Both the position numbers and the translations under genes were made by a program. 64,000 nucleotides of DNA from Bog-756 sp049517675 (GTDB lineage: Bacteria; Actinomycetota; Acidimicrobiia; Acidimicrobiales; RAAP-2): assembly GCA_049517675.1 (NCBI GenBank), contig JBEKRV010000012.1, forward strand, positions 1 to 64,000, read 5' to 3'. The notes below the pieces were generated by a model. The model was not told the DNA's origin, made no database searches, and saw only the letters and a list, made by a program, of their open reading frames with translations. Positions 9,052-17,485 of this stretch are shown here, in pieces (the first letter of the stretch is position 1; each line of letters begins with the position of its first letter).

Positions 9052-9080
9052 GGGCCCCCCTCGGACGGTGACATCGCGGG

Positions 9081-9088
9081 CATACTAG
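9081..9088. promoter_or_regulatory. Symmetric -10 region between divergent ACAD genes
   Basis: CATACTAG contains TAGTAT on the minus strand (9088-9083), a full TANNNT box about 32 bases before GTG 9051. The overlapping plus-strand CATACT (9081-9086) is 8 bases before ATG 9095. A shared site would let the two ACAD subunits be made together. The plus box is the weaker match. Confidence 0.45.
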
Positions 9089-9094
9089 CCGCCT

Positions 9095-10174
9095 ATGGAC
9101 TTCGATCTCTCTGCCGATCAGGTGGCGCTCCGGGACGGTGCACGCCAGTTGCTCGACCACTGGTCCGGTCCCGAGCAGGTGCGTACCCACCTCGCGTCCG
9201 GCCTGCCGTACGACTCCGCGCTCTGGGCGGCCATGGTCGACCAGGGATGGCCGGCGGTCGCCGTCGCCGAGGATCGCGGCGGCCTCGGGCTCGGTTGGAT
9301 CGAGGCGGTGGTGCTTCTCGAGGAGATCGGCCGGCACACCTCCCCGGTGCCGTTCGCGTCGCAGTTGCTGGCGCTCGACGCGCTGGACGGCGACGACGGG
9401 CACCGCGCGCTGGTCACCTCGCTCGTCGAGGGCGCGGGCACCGCCGCGGTGGCGTGGTCGGGGCGGTCCGGTGCGGTGGAGGTCCGTGACGACGGGGACC
9501 GGGTGTCCCTGACCGGCAGACTCGGACCGGTCGAGGGGGCGGCGGTCGCCGACGTCGCCGTGGTGGTCGTGCCCGACGGCGCCTTCCTGGTCGACCTGGT
9601 CGCCCTGGGCAGGCCCCGGGCCGAGCCGGCCATGGACGTCACCCGGACGCTCTCGTGGCTCACGCTGGACGGCACGCCGGCCACCCGCACGGGTGGCCCG
9701 TCGGAGTCCGCCCGGCTGGGTGCGTTGGGGGCGCTGGCGACGTCCGCCGAGCTCCTCGGGGGTGCCGGCCGGGTGCTCGAGATGGCCACGGCCTACGCCA
9801 AGGACCGGGTGCAGTTCGGTGCCCCCATCGGCAGCTTCCAGGCGGTCAAGCACCGATGCGCGGACATGCTGGTCGACGTCGAGGGTATGCGGTCGGCCAC
9901 CTGGTACGCGGCGTGGGCGGCGGCGACCGGCGAGCCGGGATGGGAGCTGGCCTCCTCCACCGCGAAGGTGTGGTGCGCGGACGCGTCCAAGCGGGTGATG
10001 TCGTCGGGCCTGCAGGTCCACGGGGGGATCGGCTTCACCTGGGAGCACGATCTGCACCTGTTCATCAAGCGGGCACAGTTCTCCCAGCTCGATTTCGGCG
10101 ATGCCGCGTTCCACCGGAGTGCCCTCGCCACCGGCCTGCGTGAGCGCGTCGAGGCCGGGATCGACGTGATGTGA
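9095..10174 (+). CDS. Acyl-CoA dehydrogenase, second (non-catalytic type) subunit
   Basis: A 359-residue ACAD-fold protein. It retains YAKDRVQFGAPIGSFQAVKH near residues 230-250 and VHGGIGFTWEHDLHLFIKRA near the C-terminus. It lacks the EPxAGSD loop and the C-terminal GTxEVQRN segment seen in its neighbour. This is the pattern of the partner subunit in heteromeric actinobacterial ACADs. It is followed after 19 bases by an acyl-CoA ligase, likely in the same transcript. ATG 9095 sits where a leaderless transcript from CATACT would begin. Confidence 0.87.
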   Translation: MDFDLSADQVALRDGARQLLDHWSGPEQVRTHLASGLPYDSALWAAMVDQGWPAVAVAEDRGGLGLGWIEAVVLLEEIGRHTSPVPFASQLLALDALDGDDGHRALVTSLVEGAGTAAVAWSGRSGAVEVRDDGDRVSLTGRLGPVEGAAVADVAVVVVPDGAFLVDLVALGRPRAEPAMDVTRTLSWLTLDGTPATRTGGPSESARLGALGALATSAELLGGAGRVLEMATAYAKDRVQFGAPIGSFQAVKHRCADMLVDVEGMRSATWYAAWAAATGEPGWELASSTAKVWCADASKRVMSSGLQVHGGIGFTWEHDLHLFIKRAQFSQLDFGDAAFHRSALATGLRERVEAGIDVM

Positions 10175-10193
10175 CGAGACGAGGAGACCGCCG

Positions 10194-11906
10194 ATGACCA
10201 CCCCATCAGTGGGCGATGCACCCGCACTCGGCCAGGCGGCGCTGCCGGCCGAGAGTGCGGCGGCACTCCTGCGGCGCAACGCCGACGATCCCGACATCGG
10301 CCCTCGTCCCGCCATCCGGTTCGAGGACCGGATCATCAGCCATGCCGAGTACTACCGGGAGTCGTGCCGGTGGGCCAACCTGATCCTCCGGTCGGCCCGG
10401 CCCGGTCTTCCGCTCCATGTCGGGATCCTCCTCGACAACACACCCGAGTACCTCTTCGCCTTCGGCGGAGCGGCCCTGTCGGGTGCCGCGGTGGTCGGTG
10501 TCAACCACACCCGCAGCGGCGACCACCTGCTCCACGACGTCGAGCACACCGACTGTGGTCTCGTCATCTACGAACCCCGACACCGCGACCTGATCGCCCC
10601 GGTGCTCGACCGGCTGGACCACGTGCTGGTCGTGGGCGGGTCCCTCGACGAGGCACTGGACGCCGTGCCCGCCGATGATCCCCACGCCGAGTCCGACCTG
10701 GACGAGCCGTGGGCCCTCATCTTCACCAGCGGGACGGCCGCCGCCCCGAAGGCGGTCATCTGCTCGCAGCGCCGGATCCTGGTGACCGGCAACCGCATGG
10801 CCCAGATGATGGGAGTCGGTCCGGACGACATCGGCTACGTGTCGATGCCGCTGTTCCACTCCAACTCGGTGATGGTCGGTTGGGCCCCGTCGGTGGTCGT
10901 GGGGGCGTCGGTGGGCCTGGCCCGCCGGTTCTCGGCGTCGGGCTGGCTTCCCGACGTCCGCCGGTTCGGCGCCACCTACTTCAACTACACGGGCAAGCCG
11001 TTGGCCTACATCCTCGCCCAGCCCGAGCGACCGGACGATTCCGACAACACGCTGCGGGTGGCCTACGGGAACGAGGGTGCTCCGCAGATCGTCGAAGCCT
11101 TCGCCGAGCGCTTCGGCGTCCGGGTGATCGACGCCTTCGGCGCCACCGAAGGGGGCCTGGCCGTGACCCGGGTGGACGACGCGCCGGCCGGCTCGGTCGG
11201 CCGGGCGGGTCCGGAGCTGCGCATCGTCTCCGAGGACGGGGAGGAGCTCCCCCGGGCCACGTTCGACGCGGCCGGCACCCTGGTCGACCCGGTGTCCTGC
11301 GTGGGCGAGATCGTCAACACGTCGGGCGTCGGGGTCTTCGAGGGCTACTACAACAACGACGAGGCCAACCGACGCGCCACCCGCAACGGGTGGTACTGGA
11401 GCGGGGATCTCGGGTACCTGGACGAGCAGGGGTTCCTGTACTTCGCCGGTCGCAACGCCGACTGGATCCGGGTGGACGGCGAGAACTTCCCGGTGGTCCC
11501 GATCGAGACCGTGGTGGCCCGTCACCCCGACGTGCTGGCCTGCGCCGCCTACGGCGTCCCCGATCCCGAGGCCGGCGACCGGGTCATGGTCGCCGTCGTG
11601 CTGCGCGACGGGGCCCGCTTCGACCCGGTGTCCTTCGCCACCTGGATCGACGAACAGGACGACCTGAGCCCGAAATGGCGCCCGACCCACCTCCGGGTCA
11701 CCACGTCGATGCCCACGTCGCCCACCAACAAGGTGCTGACCCGGACCCTGGTCCACCAGAAGTACCGGCCCGACCGCACCGGGGGCGACGACCTGTGGTT
11801 CCGGCCCCGGGGCGAACCGGCGTTCCTGCCCTTCGGCCCGGCGGAGGCCGACGAGCTCCGTGGCCGGATGGCCGAGTACGGACGCGAGCGGTTCTGGGAC
11901 CTCTGA
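10194..11906 (+). CDS. Acyl-CoA synthetase (AMP-binding)
   Basis: A 570-residue ANL-superfamily ligase. The ATP loop IFTSGTAAAPKAVICS starts near residue 175. The adenine motif FGATEGG is near residue 320. The hinge is YWSGDLGYLDEQGFLYFAGR, and the catalytic-lysine end reads TSPTNKVLTRTL. It activates a carboxylic acid to its acyl-CoA through an acyl-adenylate. GAGGAGA precedes ATG 10194. Position after the ACAD partner subunit suggests it feeds the ACAD pair. Substrate unknown. Confidence 0.9.
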   Translation: MTTPSVGDAPALGQAALPAESAAALLRRNADDPDIGPRPAIRFEDRIISHAEYYRESCRWANLILRSARPGLPLHVGILLDNTPEYLFAFGGAALSGAAVVGVNHTRSGDHLLHDVEHTDCGLVIYEPRHRDLIAPVLDRLDHVLVVGGSLDEALDAVPADDPHAESDLDEPWALIFTSGTAAAPKAVICSQRRILVTGNRMAQMMGVGPDDIGYVSMPLFHSNSVMVGWAPSVVVGASVGLARRFSASGWLPDVRRFGATYFNYTGKPLAYILAQPERPDDSDNTLRVAYGNEGAPQIVEAFAERFGVRVIDAFGATEGGLAVTRVDDAPAGSVGRAGPELRIVSEDGEELPRATFDAAGTLVDPVSCVGEIVNTSGVGVFEGYYNNDEANRRATRNGWYWSGDLGYLDEQGFLYFAGRNADWIRVDGENFPVVPIETVVARHPDVLACAAYGVPDPEAGDRVMVAVVLRDGARFDPVSFATWIDEQDDLSPKWRPTHLRVTTSMPTSPTNKVLTRTLVHQKYRPDRTGGDDLWFRPRGEPAFLPFGPAEADELRGRMAEYGRERFWDL

Positions 11907-11970
11907 GCCGGAGCGGTCCCGCGGTCCGGCGGGGGGCGCGTGCGCGGAAAGGGGGACCGGGGGCCGTGGG

Positions 11971-11976
11971 TAGGCT
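11971..11976 (+). promoter_or_regulatory. -10 box TAGGCT
   Basis: TAGGCT is followed by six bases and then ATG 11983, the spacing for a leaderless start. That ATG opens the 13-residue upstream frame, not the large glycosyltransferase-methyltransferase gene at 12021. Confidence 0.5.
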
Positions 11977-11982
11977 CGGCCG

Positions 11983-12024
11983 ATGAGCACGAACCCTGGT
12001 CCCGCCACCCTCCCGGCTGCATGA
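11983..12024 (+). CDS. Possible 13-residue leaderless leader peptide
   Basis: ATG 11983 opens a short frame encoding MSTNPGPATLPAA. Its TGA (12022-12024) overlaps ATG 12021 of the downstream gene in the sequence ATGA. A TANNNT box is six bases upstream of its ATG, so the transcript should begin at this codon. Translation would then pass by termination-reinitiation to the downstream gene. No attenuation codons (runs of one amino acid) are visible. It could be chance, since frames stay open easily at this GC content. Confidence 0.35.
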   Translation: MSTNPGPATLPAA

Positions 12025-13436
12025 CGTCGCCCGCGGTCGGGACGTTCTCGTGCGTCATCGACGAGGATCCCCGCTTCCACCTCGAGGCGCTCCGTTGGTT
12101 CGCGTCGATCACCGCTGTCGCGGGGGCCAGCCCCTGCGACCTCACCGTGCACGTGGTCGGATCGGCCGACAGCGACGCCCTCGACATCCTCGAGGGAAAG
12201 GGCGTCACCATCCGTCCGATCCGGCCGTTCGACAGCCGATCAGCGCACTGCAACAAGATCGCCGGCGCCCTCAGCCTGGCCGCGGCCGGCGTCGAGGGTC
12301 TCGCCGTCCTGACCGACGCGGACGTGATGATCTGCGAGGACCCGAGAGCACTGCTCCTCGAACCCGGTGCCGTCGCCGCCAAGACCGTGGATGCGCCGAA
12401 TCCACCCCTCGACATCGTGCGCACCGTCTTCGACCGGGCCGGGGTGGAGCTGCCCCCGATCGTGGCCCTCGACTTCGATCCCGTGGGGGAGACGATCGAA
12501 GGGAACGCCAACGGGGGGCTCTACCTGGTGCCCGGGCCCCTGCTCGCGCAGGTCGCCGAGGCGTGGGACCGCTGGGCCCGGTGGCTGCTCGATCGCCAGG
12601 GACTGCTCGGTTCCTTCGGCGTGTTCGTCGACCAGATGGCGATGGCCCTCGCGCTGGGGGCCGAAGGGATCCCGTTCCAGCGTCTCGACCCCCGGTGGAA
12701 CACGCTGACCCACATCCACGAATGGATACCCGAGGACGTCGCGACGCCGGCCGTCATCCACTACCACGATGCCCTGACCCCGACCGGACTCCTCGCCAGG
12801 TCCGGATTCGCGGCGATCGACGAGCGGATCGACGTCTGCAACGACGCCGTCGTCCGACTGTGGAACGAGTCGTTCCCCAACGCCACGTTCTGGGAGTGGC
12901 GCTACCGGTCGAATCCCGAACTCGGCTCGGGTGTCGGGAGCCGAGGGACGAGTCTGGACGAGAAGCGCCAGGTGCTCGTCGATGTGATGGACATGGTCCG
13001 GCCGGGTTCGACACTGGATGTCGGCTGCGGCGACGGCGAGGCGACCCGCGGCCTGGCCATCCCGAACTACCGGGGCATCGACCTTTCGGACGAGGCGATC
13101 CGGCTCGCCCGTGCCGCCCGACCCGAGGACACCTTCTACCGGGGGACCCTGGTCGACCATCCGCTGGAGGCGGACCTCACCATCTGCATGGACGTGCTGA
13201 TCCACCAATCGGACGGGGCGACCTACCGGGACCTCGTCCGGCGCCTGCTGCGCTCCGCCCACCGGGCGCTGCTGGTCTCCGGGTACGAACAGGAGCCCCG
13301 GGGGGATCGGACGATGACCCACTTCCACGAGCCGCTGTCGGACACGATCCGGAGGATCGCGCCGGGCGTGGAGATGTCGGTGATGCGTGTGGACAACGAG
13401 ACCACGACCTGGCTGGTCGACACCGCCAGGGCGTGA
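12021..13436 (+). CDS. Glycosyltransferase-like domain fused to SAM methyltransferase
   Basis: A 471-residue protein with two parts. Residues 1 to about 300 resemble a GT-A nucleotide-sugar transferase, with D99-A-D101 in VLTDADVMI as the metal/sugar-nucleotide motif and a late HYHD segment. Residues from about 320 form a class I methyltransferase, with LDVGCGDGE near 331-339 as the SAM loop and YRGIDLSD as the next strand. The natural reading is a protein that adds a sugar and methylates it or its acceptor. ATG 12021 starts the conserved region; the frame is open further upstream. It stands alone between the ligase and DUF1918. Confidence 0.7.
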   Translation: MTSPAVGTFSCVIDEDPRFHLEALRWFASITAVAGASPCDLTVHVVGSADSDALDILEGKGVTIRPIRPFDSRSAHCNKIAGALSLAAAGVEGLAVLTDADVMICEDPRALLLEPGAVAAKTVDAPNPPLDIVRTVFDRAGVELPPIVALDFDPVGETIEGNANGGLYLVPGPLLAQVAEAWDRWARWLLDRQGLLGSFGVFVDQMAMALALGAEGIPFQRLDPRWNTLTHIHEWIPEDVATPAVIHYHDALTPTGLLARSGFAAIDERIDVCNDAVVRLWNESFPNATFWEWRYRSNPELGSGVGSRGTSLDEKRQVLVDVMDMVRPGSTLDVGCGDGEATRGLAIPNYRGIDLSDEAIRLARAARPEDTFYRGTLVDHPLEADLTICMDVLIHQSDGATYRDLVRRLLRSAHRALLVSGYEQEPRGDRTMTHFHEPLSDTIRRIAPGVEMSVMRVDNETTTWLVDTARA

Positions 13437-13542
13437 GCCTTCCCGGCGTGGCTCCCGAGGATCGGTGACATCGGACCCTGGTGCCGGGTCGCTCCTCGGG
13501 GTGACGATGACCATGAGTCCATCACTCGGGAAGGGAGCGCAC

Positions 13543-13734
13543 ATGCAAGCGAACGTCGGGGACCGAATCGTCATCAAGGGTCACCACGTGGGTGAGACGG
13601 ACCGGGACTGCGAGGTCCTCGAGGTCCGCCACGAGAACGGGGAGCCTCCCTACCTCGTCCGGTGGGGCGACACGGGCCAGGAGGACCTCTTCTTCCCGGG
13701 TCCCGACGCCTCCGTGGTGAGGTACGGGAAGTAG
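13543..13734 (+). CDS. DUF1918 domain protein
   Basis: A 63-residue protein matching the small actinobacterial DUF1918 family along its length: MQANVGDRIVIKG at the start and YLVRWGDTGQEDLFFPGPDA at the end. The fold is a small SH3-like barrel of unknown function. GAAGGGAGC precedes ATG 13543 with good spacing, which sets the start. It is monocistronic as far as I can see. Confidence 0.85.
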   Translation: MQANVGDRIVIKGHHVGETDRDCEVLEVRHENGEPPYLVRWGDTGQEDLFFPGPDASVVRYGK

Positions 13735-13806
13735 CAGTAGCCCGGGTCCTCGCGGCCCGGTGGGCGGCGTGCCGGGCGGTCGCGGGGCCGTCGACCGAGC
13801 CCGCGG

Positions 13807-14268
13807 TCAGCGGTCGAAGTAGTAGCGGAGGAGGAGTTCGGCCACACACGCCGGCTTGGGTGCGCCCTCGACCTCGAAGGTCAGGTCGAGGGTGACCTGC
13901 ACCCCGCCGTCGCCGAGGGACTCGGCCGCGGCCAGGGCGGCTCCGAGCCGGATCGACGACCCGACCGGTACCGGGCTCGGGAACCGGACCTTGTTCAGGC
14001 CGTAGTTCACGCCCATCCGGATGTTCTGCCACGTCACGATGTCATGGAGCAGGACAGGCCCGACCGACAGCGTGAGGTAGCCGTGGGCGATCGTCCCCCC
14101 GAACGGACCCGCCTTGGCCCGTTCGGGGTCCACGTGGATCCACTGGTGGTCGCCGGTGGCCTCGGCGAAGAGATCCACCCGCTCCTGGGTGATCTGGTGG
14201 TAGGCGCTGTAGCCGAGCTGTTGGCCGATCAGCGGGGTCAGGTCGTCGAACGAGCCGATGGTTAGCAT
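13807..14268 (-). CDS. MaoC-like (R)-specific hydratase
   Basis: A 153-residue single hot-dog protein. ATGDHQWIHVDPERAK at 37-52 holds the hydratase residues D40 and H45, and GPFGGTIAHGYLTLS follows. The family hydrates trans-2-enoyl-CoA to (R)-3-hydroxyacyl-CoA. ATG 14268 is chosen over longer forms because TACGCT (14279-14274) lies five bases upstream. It is divergent from the LLM oxidoreductase. Confidence 0.9.
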   Translation of the reverse strand: MLTIGSFDDLTPLIGQQLGYSAYHQITQERVDLFAEATGDHQWIHVDPERAKAGPFGGTIAHGYLTLSVGPVLLHDIVTWQNIRMGVNYGLNKVRFPSPVPVGSSIRLGAALAAAESLGDGGVQVTLDLTFEVEGAPKPACVAELLLRYYFDR

Positions 14269-14273
14269 GACCG

Positions 14274-14279
14274 AGCGTA
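14274..14279 (-). promoter_or_regulatory. Leaderless-type -10 TACGCT for the MaoC gene
   Basis: TACGCT on the minus strand is separated by CGGTC from ATG 14268. It lies inside the near-palindrome GCGTAACGC (14275-14283), so a plus-strand start toward the LLM gene is also conceivable, though the plus box (TAACGC) is a poor match. Confidence 0.5.
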
Positions 14280-14390
14280 ACGCCAACCGGGACGGTGCCA
14301 CCGGTGGGGCGGTCGGGCACGCGATGCCGGCGGGCACCCGGATCGGACGGCGACGATGACTCATGCGGGGACGATCGGGAGCGGACGCAC

Positions 14391-15275
14391 GTGAACGGGC
14401 CGCAGTTCTTCCTCTACCTGCCCCAGATGCGCATGGACATGGACGCCATCACCGAGCGGGCGGTGGCCGCCGAGTCCTCGGGATTCACGGGGATGGCCTT
14501 CATGGACCACCTGGCGCCCCCGCTCATGGAACAGGCGCCCATGTTCGAGGCGATGACGGTGGCCACCTGGGTGGCCGCCCGCACGTCCGACCTCCGACTC
14601 GGACACCTGGTCCTGTGCGACGCGATGCGCCATCCGTCCGTGCTGGCCCGCCAGTGCGTGACCCTCGACCACGCGTCGGGCGGTCGGTTCGAACTCGGCA
14701 TCGGATCGGGGTCGATGGCCGCGGAGCTGGTCTCCTACGGGGTGACCGAGGAGGGGCTCGGGACCCGGATCGACCGGCTGGAGGAGACACTCGGGCTGCT
14801 CGAGGCGTTGTGGACCGGCGAGCCCGTCGTCCACGACGGTCGGCACTACCGGGTCGACTGCGCGGGACAGCAGCCCACGCCCCTCGACCGCATCCCGATC
14901 ATCGTGGGCGGGTCGTCGGCGCGGACGCTCGGCCTGGTCCGGCGCCACGCCGACTGGTGGAACCTGCCCACCCACCGCATCGACCGGCTGGACGAGTTGC
15001 GGCCGCTGGTGGGCGGGGCGAAGGTGTCGACACAGCACCTGGTGGCCTACGTGGCCGAGGAGTCGGACCGGACCGAGGTCACGGCGACCGCCGAGCGGCG
15101 GTTCGGGGGGATGTCCGCGGAACTGGTGGTCGGCGACGCGGACGAGCTCGTCGCCCGGTTCGTCGACTACCACCGCCGGGGGGTCGACCGGTGCTACGTG
15201 TGGTTCGCCGACTTCGCCCCGCCGGCAACCGTCCGTTCGTTCGGGAACCGGGTCGTCGCGGCGTTCTCCGGCTGA
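14391..15275 (+). CDS. LLM-class (F420-dependent type) oxidoreductase
   Basis: A 294-residue TIM-barrel protein of the luciferase-like family, whose actinobacterial members mostly use cofactor F420 or FMN. Recognisable segments are FMDHLAPP near residue 40, LGHLVLCDAMRHPSVLA near residue 65, GSGSMAAELVSYGV near 100 and IPIIVGGSSARTLGLVRRHADWW near 170-190. GTG 14391 begins the family N-terminus (PQFFLYLPQMR). A 12-codon frame from ATG 14356 ends in GTGA overlapping this start. The cytochrome P450 gene follows after 25 bases. Substrate unknown. Confidence 0.85.
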   Translation: MNGPQFFLYLPQMRMDMDAITERAVAAESSGFTGMAFMDHLAPPLMEQAPMFEAMTVATWVAARTSDLRLGHLVLCDAMRHPSVLARQCVTLDHASGGRFELGIGSGSMAAELVSYGVTEEGLGTRIDRLEETLGLLEALWTGEPVVHDGRHYRVDCAGQQPTPLDRIPIIVGGSSARTLGLVRRHADWWNLPTHRIDRLDELRPLVGGAKVSTQHLVAYVAEESDRTEVTATAERRFGGMSAELVVGDADELVARFVDYHRRGVDRCYVWFADFAPPATVRSFGNRVVAAFSG

Positions 15276-15289
15276 CGACCGGGCGGCGG

Positions 15290-15295
15290 TACGAT
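15290..15295 (+). promoter_or_regulatory. -10 box TACGAT before the P450 gene
   Basis: TACGAT is five bases upstream of GTG 15301. It supports a leaderless start for the P450 gene at GTG 15301, separate from any read-through from the LLM gene. Confidence 0.5.
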
Positions 15296-15300
15296 CGCCG

Positions 15301-16560
15301 GTGACCGGGTCCGGTGCCCGGGGTGGGGAGCAGGAGATGGCCGGAGTGGCCGTGGGCGGGTCACCGCCGGTGTTCGACCCGTTCTCGGACGAGTTCTTCG
15401 ACGATCCCTACGACCTGTACCGCACGATGCGCGACGAGGCGCCGGTCTCGTTCAACGAGCGCTACGGGTTCTGGGCCCTGTTCCGCTACGAGGACGTCCG
15501 CGCCGCCCATCTGGACTGGCAGACGTTCACCAGTACCCACGGGGTGGACCTCTCGACGCTGGCGACCGACCCGGAGGTCGTCCGGACGTACGGGATGATG
15601 ATCATGATGGACCCGCCGGAGCACGAGCGGGCCCGGGCCCTGGTCGGCCGGGTCTTCACCCCTCGTGCCGTCCAGGCGCTCGAGCCGATGGTCACCGAGG
15701 TCGTCGAGTCGTACCTGGACGCCCTCGCCGGGACCGACTCGTTCGACGCGGTGGCCGACTTCTGCGGGCCGTTCCCCGTCGAGATCATCTGCCGCATGCT
15801 CGGCGTCCCGGAGGGGGAGCGCCAGCAGATCCGCCACTGGATCGATCTCGGCCTGGAGCGCCGGCCGGGCGACATGGATCCCACGCCCGAGGGCGTCGAG
15901 GCCTCCATCGCCATGTGGTCCTACTTCAACGGGCTCGCCAGGGAGAAGCGGCGCCGTCCGGGTGACGACATGATCACGGGGCTGACCCGGGCGGAGATCG
16001 AACGCGGGGACGGCCGGACGACCCGCCTCGACGACGGGGAGATCGCCGGCTTCGTCAGCCTGCTGGGCGGGGCCGGGGCCGAGACGGTGACCAAGCTGGT
16101 GGCGAACGCCGTCGTGCTGTTCCACCGCCACCCGGACCAGTGGGCCACCGTGGTGGCCGACCCGGGGGTGATCCCGTCCGCCGTCGAGGAGGTCCTGCGC
16201 TTCCTGCCCCCCTCGCAGTACCAGGGGCGGTTCTCGGTCCGCGACTCGGTGCACGGAGGGGTGACCATCCCGGCCGGCCACCCGACCATCCTGGTCACCG
16301 GGTCGGCCACCCGGGACGAGCGGTTCTTCGACCGTCCCGACGAGTTCGACATCGGACGGACGCCGAGCCAGGCCCTCGGGTTCGGATTCGGGATCCATAC
16401 GTGCCTCGGCGCGGCACTGGCCCGCATGGAGAGCCGGGTGGCGATCGGGGCCCTGGCCCGTCGCTGGCCACGCCTGGCCGTCGACGAGGACGGGTGCGCC
16501 CGGGTCCGGATGTCCAACGTGGCCGGATTCTCCCGGGTGCCCGTGCACCGCCCGACCTGA
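15301..16560 (+). CDS. Cytochrome P450
   Basis: A 419-residue bacterial P450. The heme loop FGFGIHTCLGAA has Cys368 as thiolate ligand. The I-helix pair GAGAET (E261-T262) serves oxygen activation, with Glu in place of the more usual Asp. EEVLRF near residue 297 is the ExxR motif. It hydroxylates an unidentified substrate and needs a ferredoxin; the nearest is at 39664. GTG 15301 fits a leaderless transcript from TACGAT. ATG 15337, with GGAGCAGGAG just before it, is a good alternative that would remove 12 residues. Confidence 0.93.
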   Translation: MTGSGARGGEQEMAGVAVGGSPPVFDPFSDEFFDDPYDLYRTMRDEAPVSFNERYGFWALFRYEDVRAAHLDWQTFTSTHGVDLSTLATDPEVVRTYGMMIMMDPPEHERARALVGRVFTPRAVQALEPMVTEVVESYLDALAGTDSFDAVADFCGPFPVEIICRMLGVPEGERQQIRHWIDLGLERRPGDMDPTPEGVEASIAMWSYFNGLAREKRRRPGDDMITGLTRAEIERGDGRTTRLDDGEIAGFVSLLGGAGAETVTKLVANAVVLFHRHPDQWATVVADPGVIPSAVEEVLRFLPPSQYQGRFSVRDSVHGGVTIPAGHPTILVTGSATRDERFFDRPDEFDIGRTPSQALGFGFGIHTCLGAALARMESRVAIGALARRWPRLAVDEDGCARVRMSNVAGFSRVPVHRPT

Positions 16561-16614
16561 CCGCCGTACCGGTCGGCGACGTCCGCGGCCGCCGGGGCGT
16601 GCGACGATGGGGGT

Positions 16615-17478
16615 GTGGACGCGGAACGGGTGGTCTTCACCGGATTCGAGGGGGTGCAGCTGGTGGCGGACGTCCGCGGCGACCCCGACGGCTGGCCGGT
16701 GCTGCTGCTCCACGGGGGCGGACAGACCCGCCACGCCTGGGGGTCGGCTGCGGAGCGCATCGCCGACGAGGGATGGCGGACGGTCTCGCTCGACCTGCGG
16801 GGCCACGGCGAGAGCGACTGGGCGCCGCGGGGCGACTACTCCTTCACGGCGTTCGGCAGCGACGTGGTGTCGGTCGCCGACCAGCTCGGCCACCCGCCGG
16901 TGCTCGTCGGGGCGTCCCTCGGCGGCCTGTCCGCGCTGTACGCCGAAGGGACCAGTGACCGGGTGGTGTCCTCGGGGCTGGTGCTGGTCGACATCACCCT
17001 CAAGACCAACGTGGACGGGATCCAGCGCATCAAGACGTTCATGGAATCGGGCCTGGGCGGGTTCGACTCGCTGGACGACGCCGCGGTGGCCATCGCCGCG
17101 TACACGCCCGAGCGCAATCGGGCCGTCAACCCCGAGGGCCTCCGCAAGGTGCTGCGGGAGCGGGACGGTCGGTGGTTCTGGCACTGGGACCCCGCCTTCA
17201 TCAGCCAGGGCCGGAAGGAGGCGGCCGTCCCCGACGTGCTCGTCGAGCTGCTCGACACGGCGGTGAGCAACATCCGGGTCCCGACCATGCTGGTGCGGGG
17301 GCTGCTCAGCGACGTGGTGACCCAGGAGGGCGTGGACCACCTGCTCGAGTCGGTGCCCGGGGCCACCGTGGTCGACGTGGCCGGGGCGGCGCACATGATC
17401 GCCGGCGACCGCAACGACGCCTTCACCGACGCCGTCCTCACGTTCCTGCGCGACAGGATCCTGCCCGTCATCGGGTAG
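16615..17478 (+). CDS. Alpha/beta hydrolase
   Basis: A 287-residue alpha/beta hydrolase. LLLHGGGQTRHAW near residues 24-36 is the oxyanion loop. S101 in GASLGG is the nucleophile, and the His is in GAAHMIAGDRND near the C-terminus. It could act on an ester or lactone, or cleave a C-C bond as ring-fission product hydrolases do. It lies 54 bases after the P450 gene, probably in the same transcript. The 3' end nearly abuts a convergent amidohydrolase (7-base gap). GTG 16615 is the only start near the conserved region. Confidence 0.88.
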   Translation: MDAERVVFTGFEGVQLVADVRGDPDGWPVLLLHGGGQTRHAWGSAAERIADEGWRTVSLDLRGHGESDWAPRGDYSFTAFGSDVVSVADQLGHPPVLVGASLGGLSALYAEGTSDRVVSSGLVLVDITLKTNVDGIQRIKTFMESGLGGFDSLDDAAVAIAAYTPERNRAVNPEGLRKVLRERDGRWFWHWDPAFISQGRKEAAVPDVLVELLDTAVSNIRVPTMLVRGLLSDVVTQEGVDHLLESVPGATVVDVAGAAHMIAGDRNDAFTDAVLTFLRDRILPVIG

Positions 17479-17485
17479 TGGCCGC

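Noticed and set aside
14356..15304. Second long plus frame over the LLM gene starting at an ATG
   Set aside because: The translation is Arg/Gly/Pro-rich with no domain. The LLM frame in the other phase has clear family motifs.
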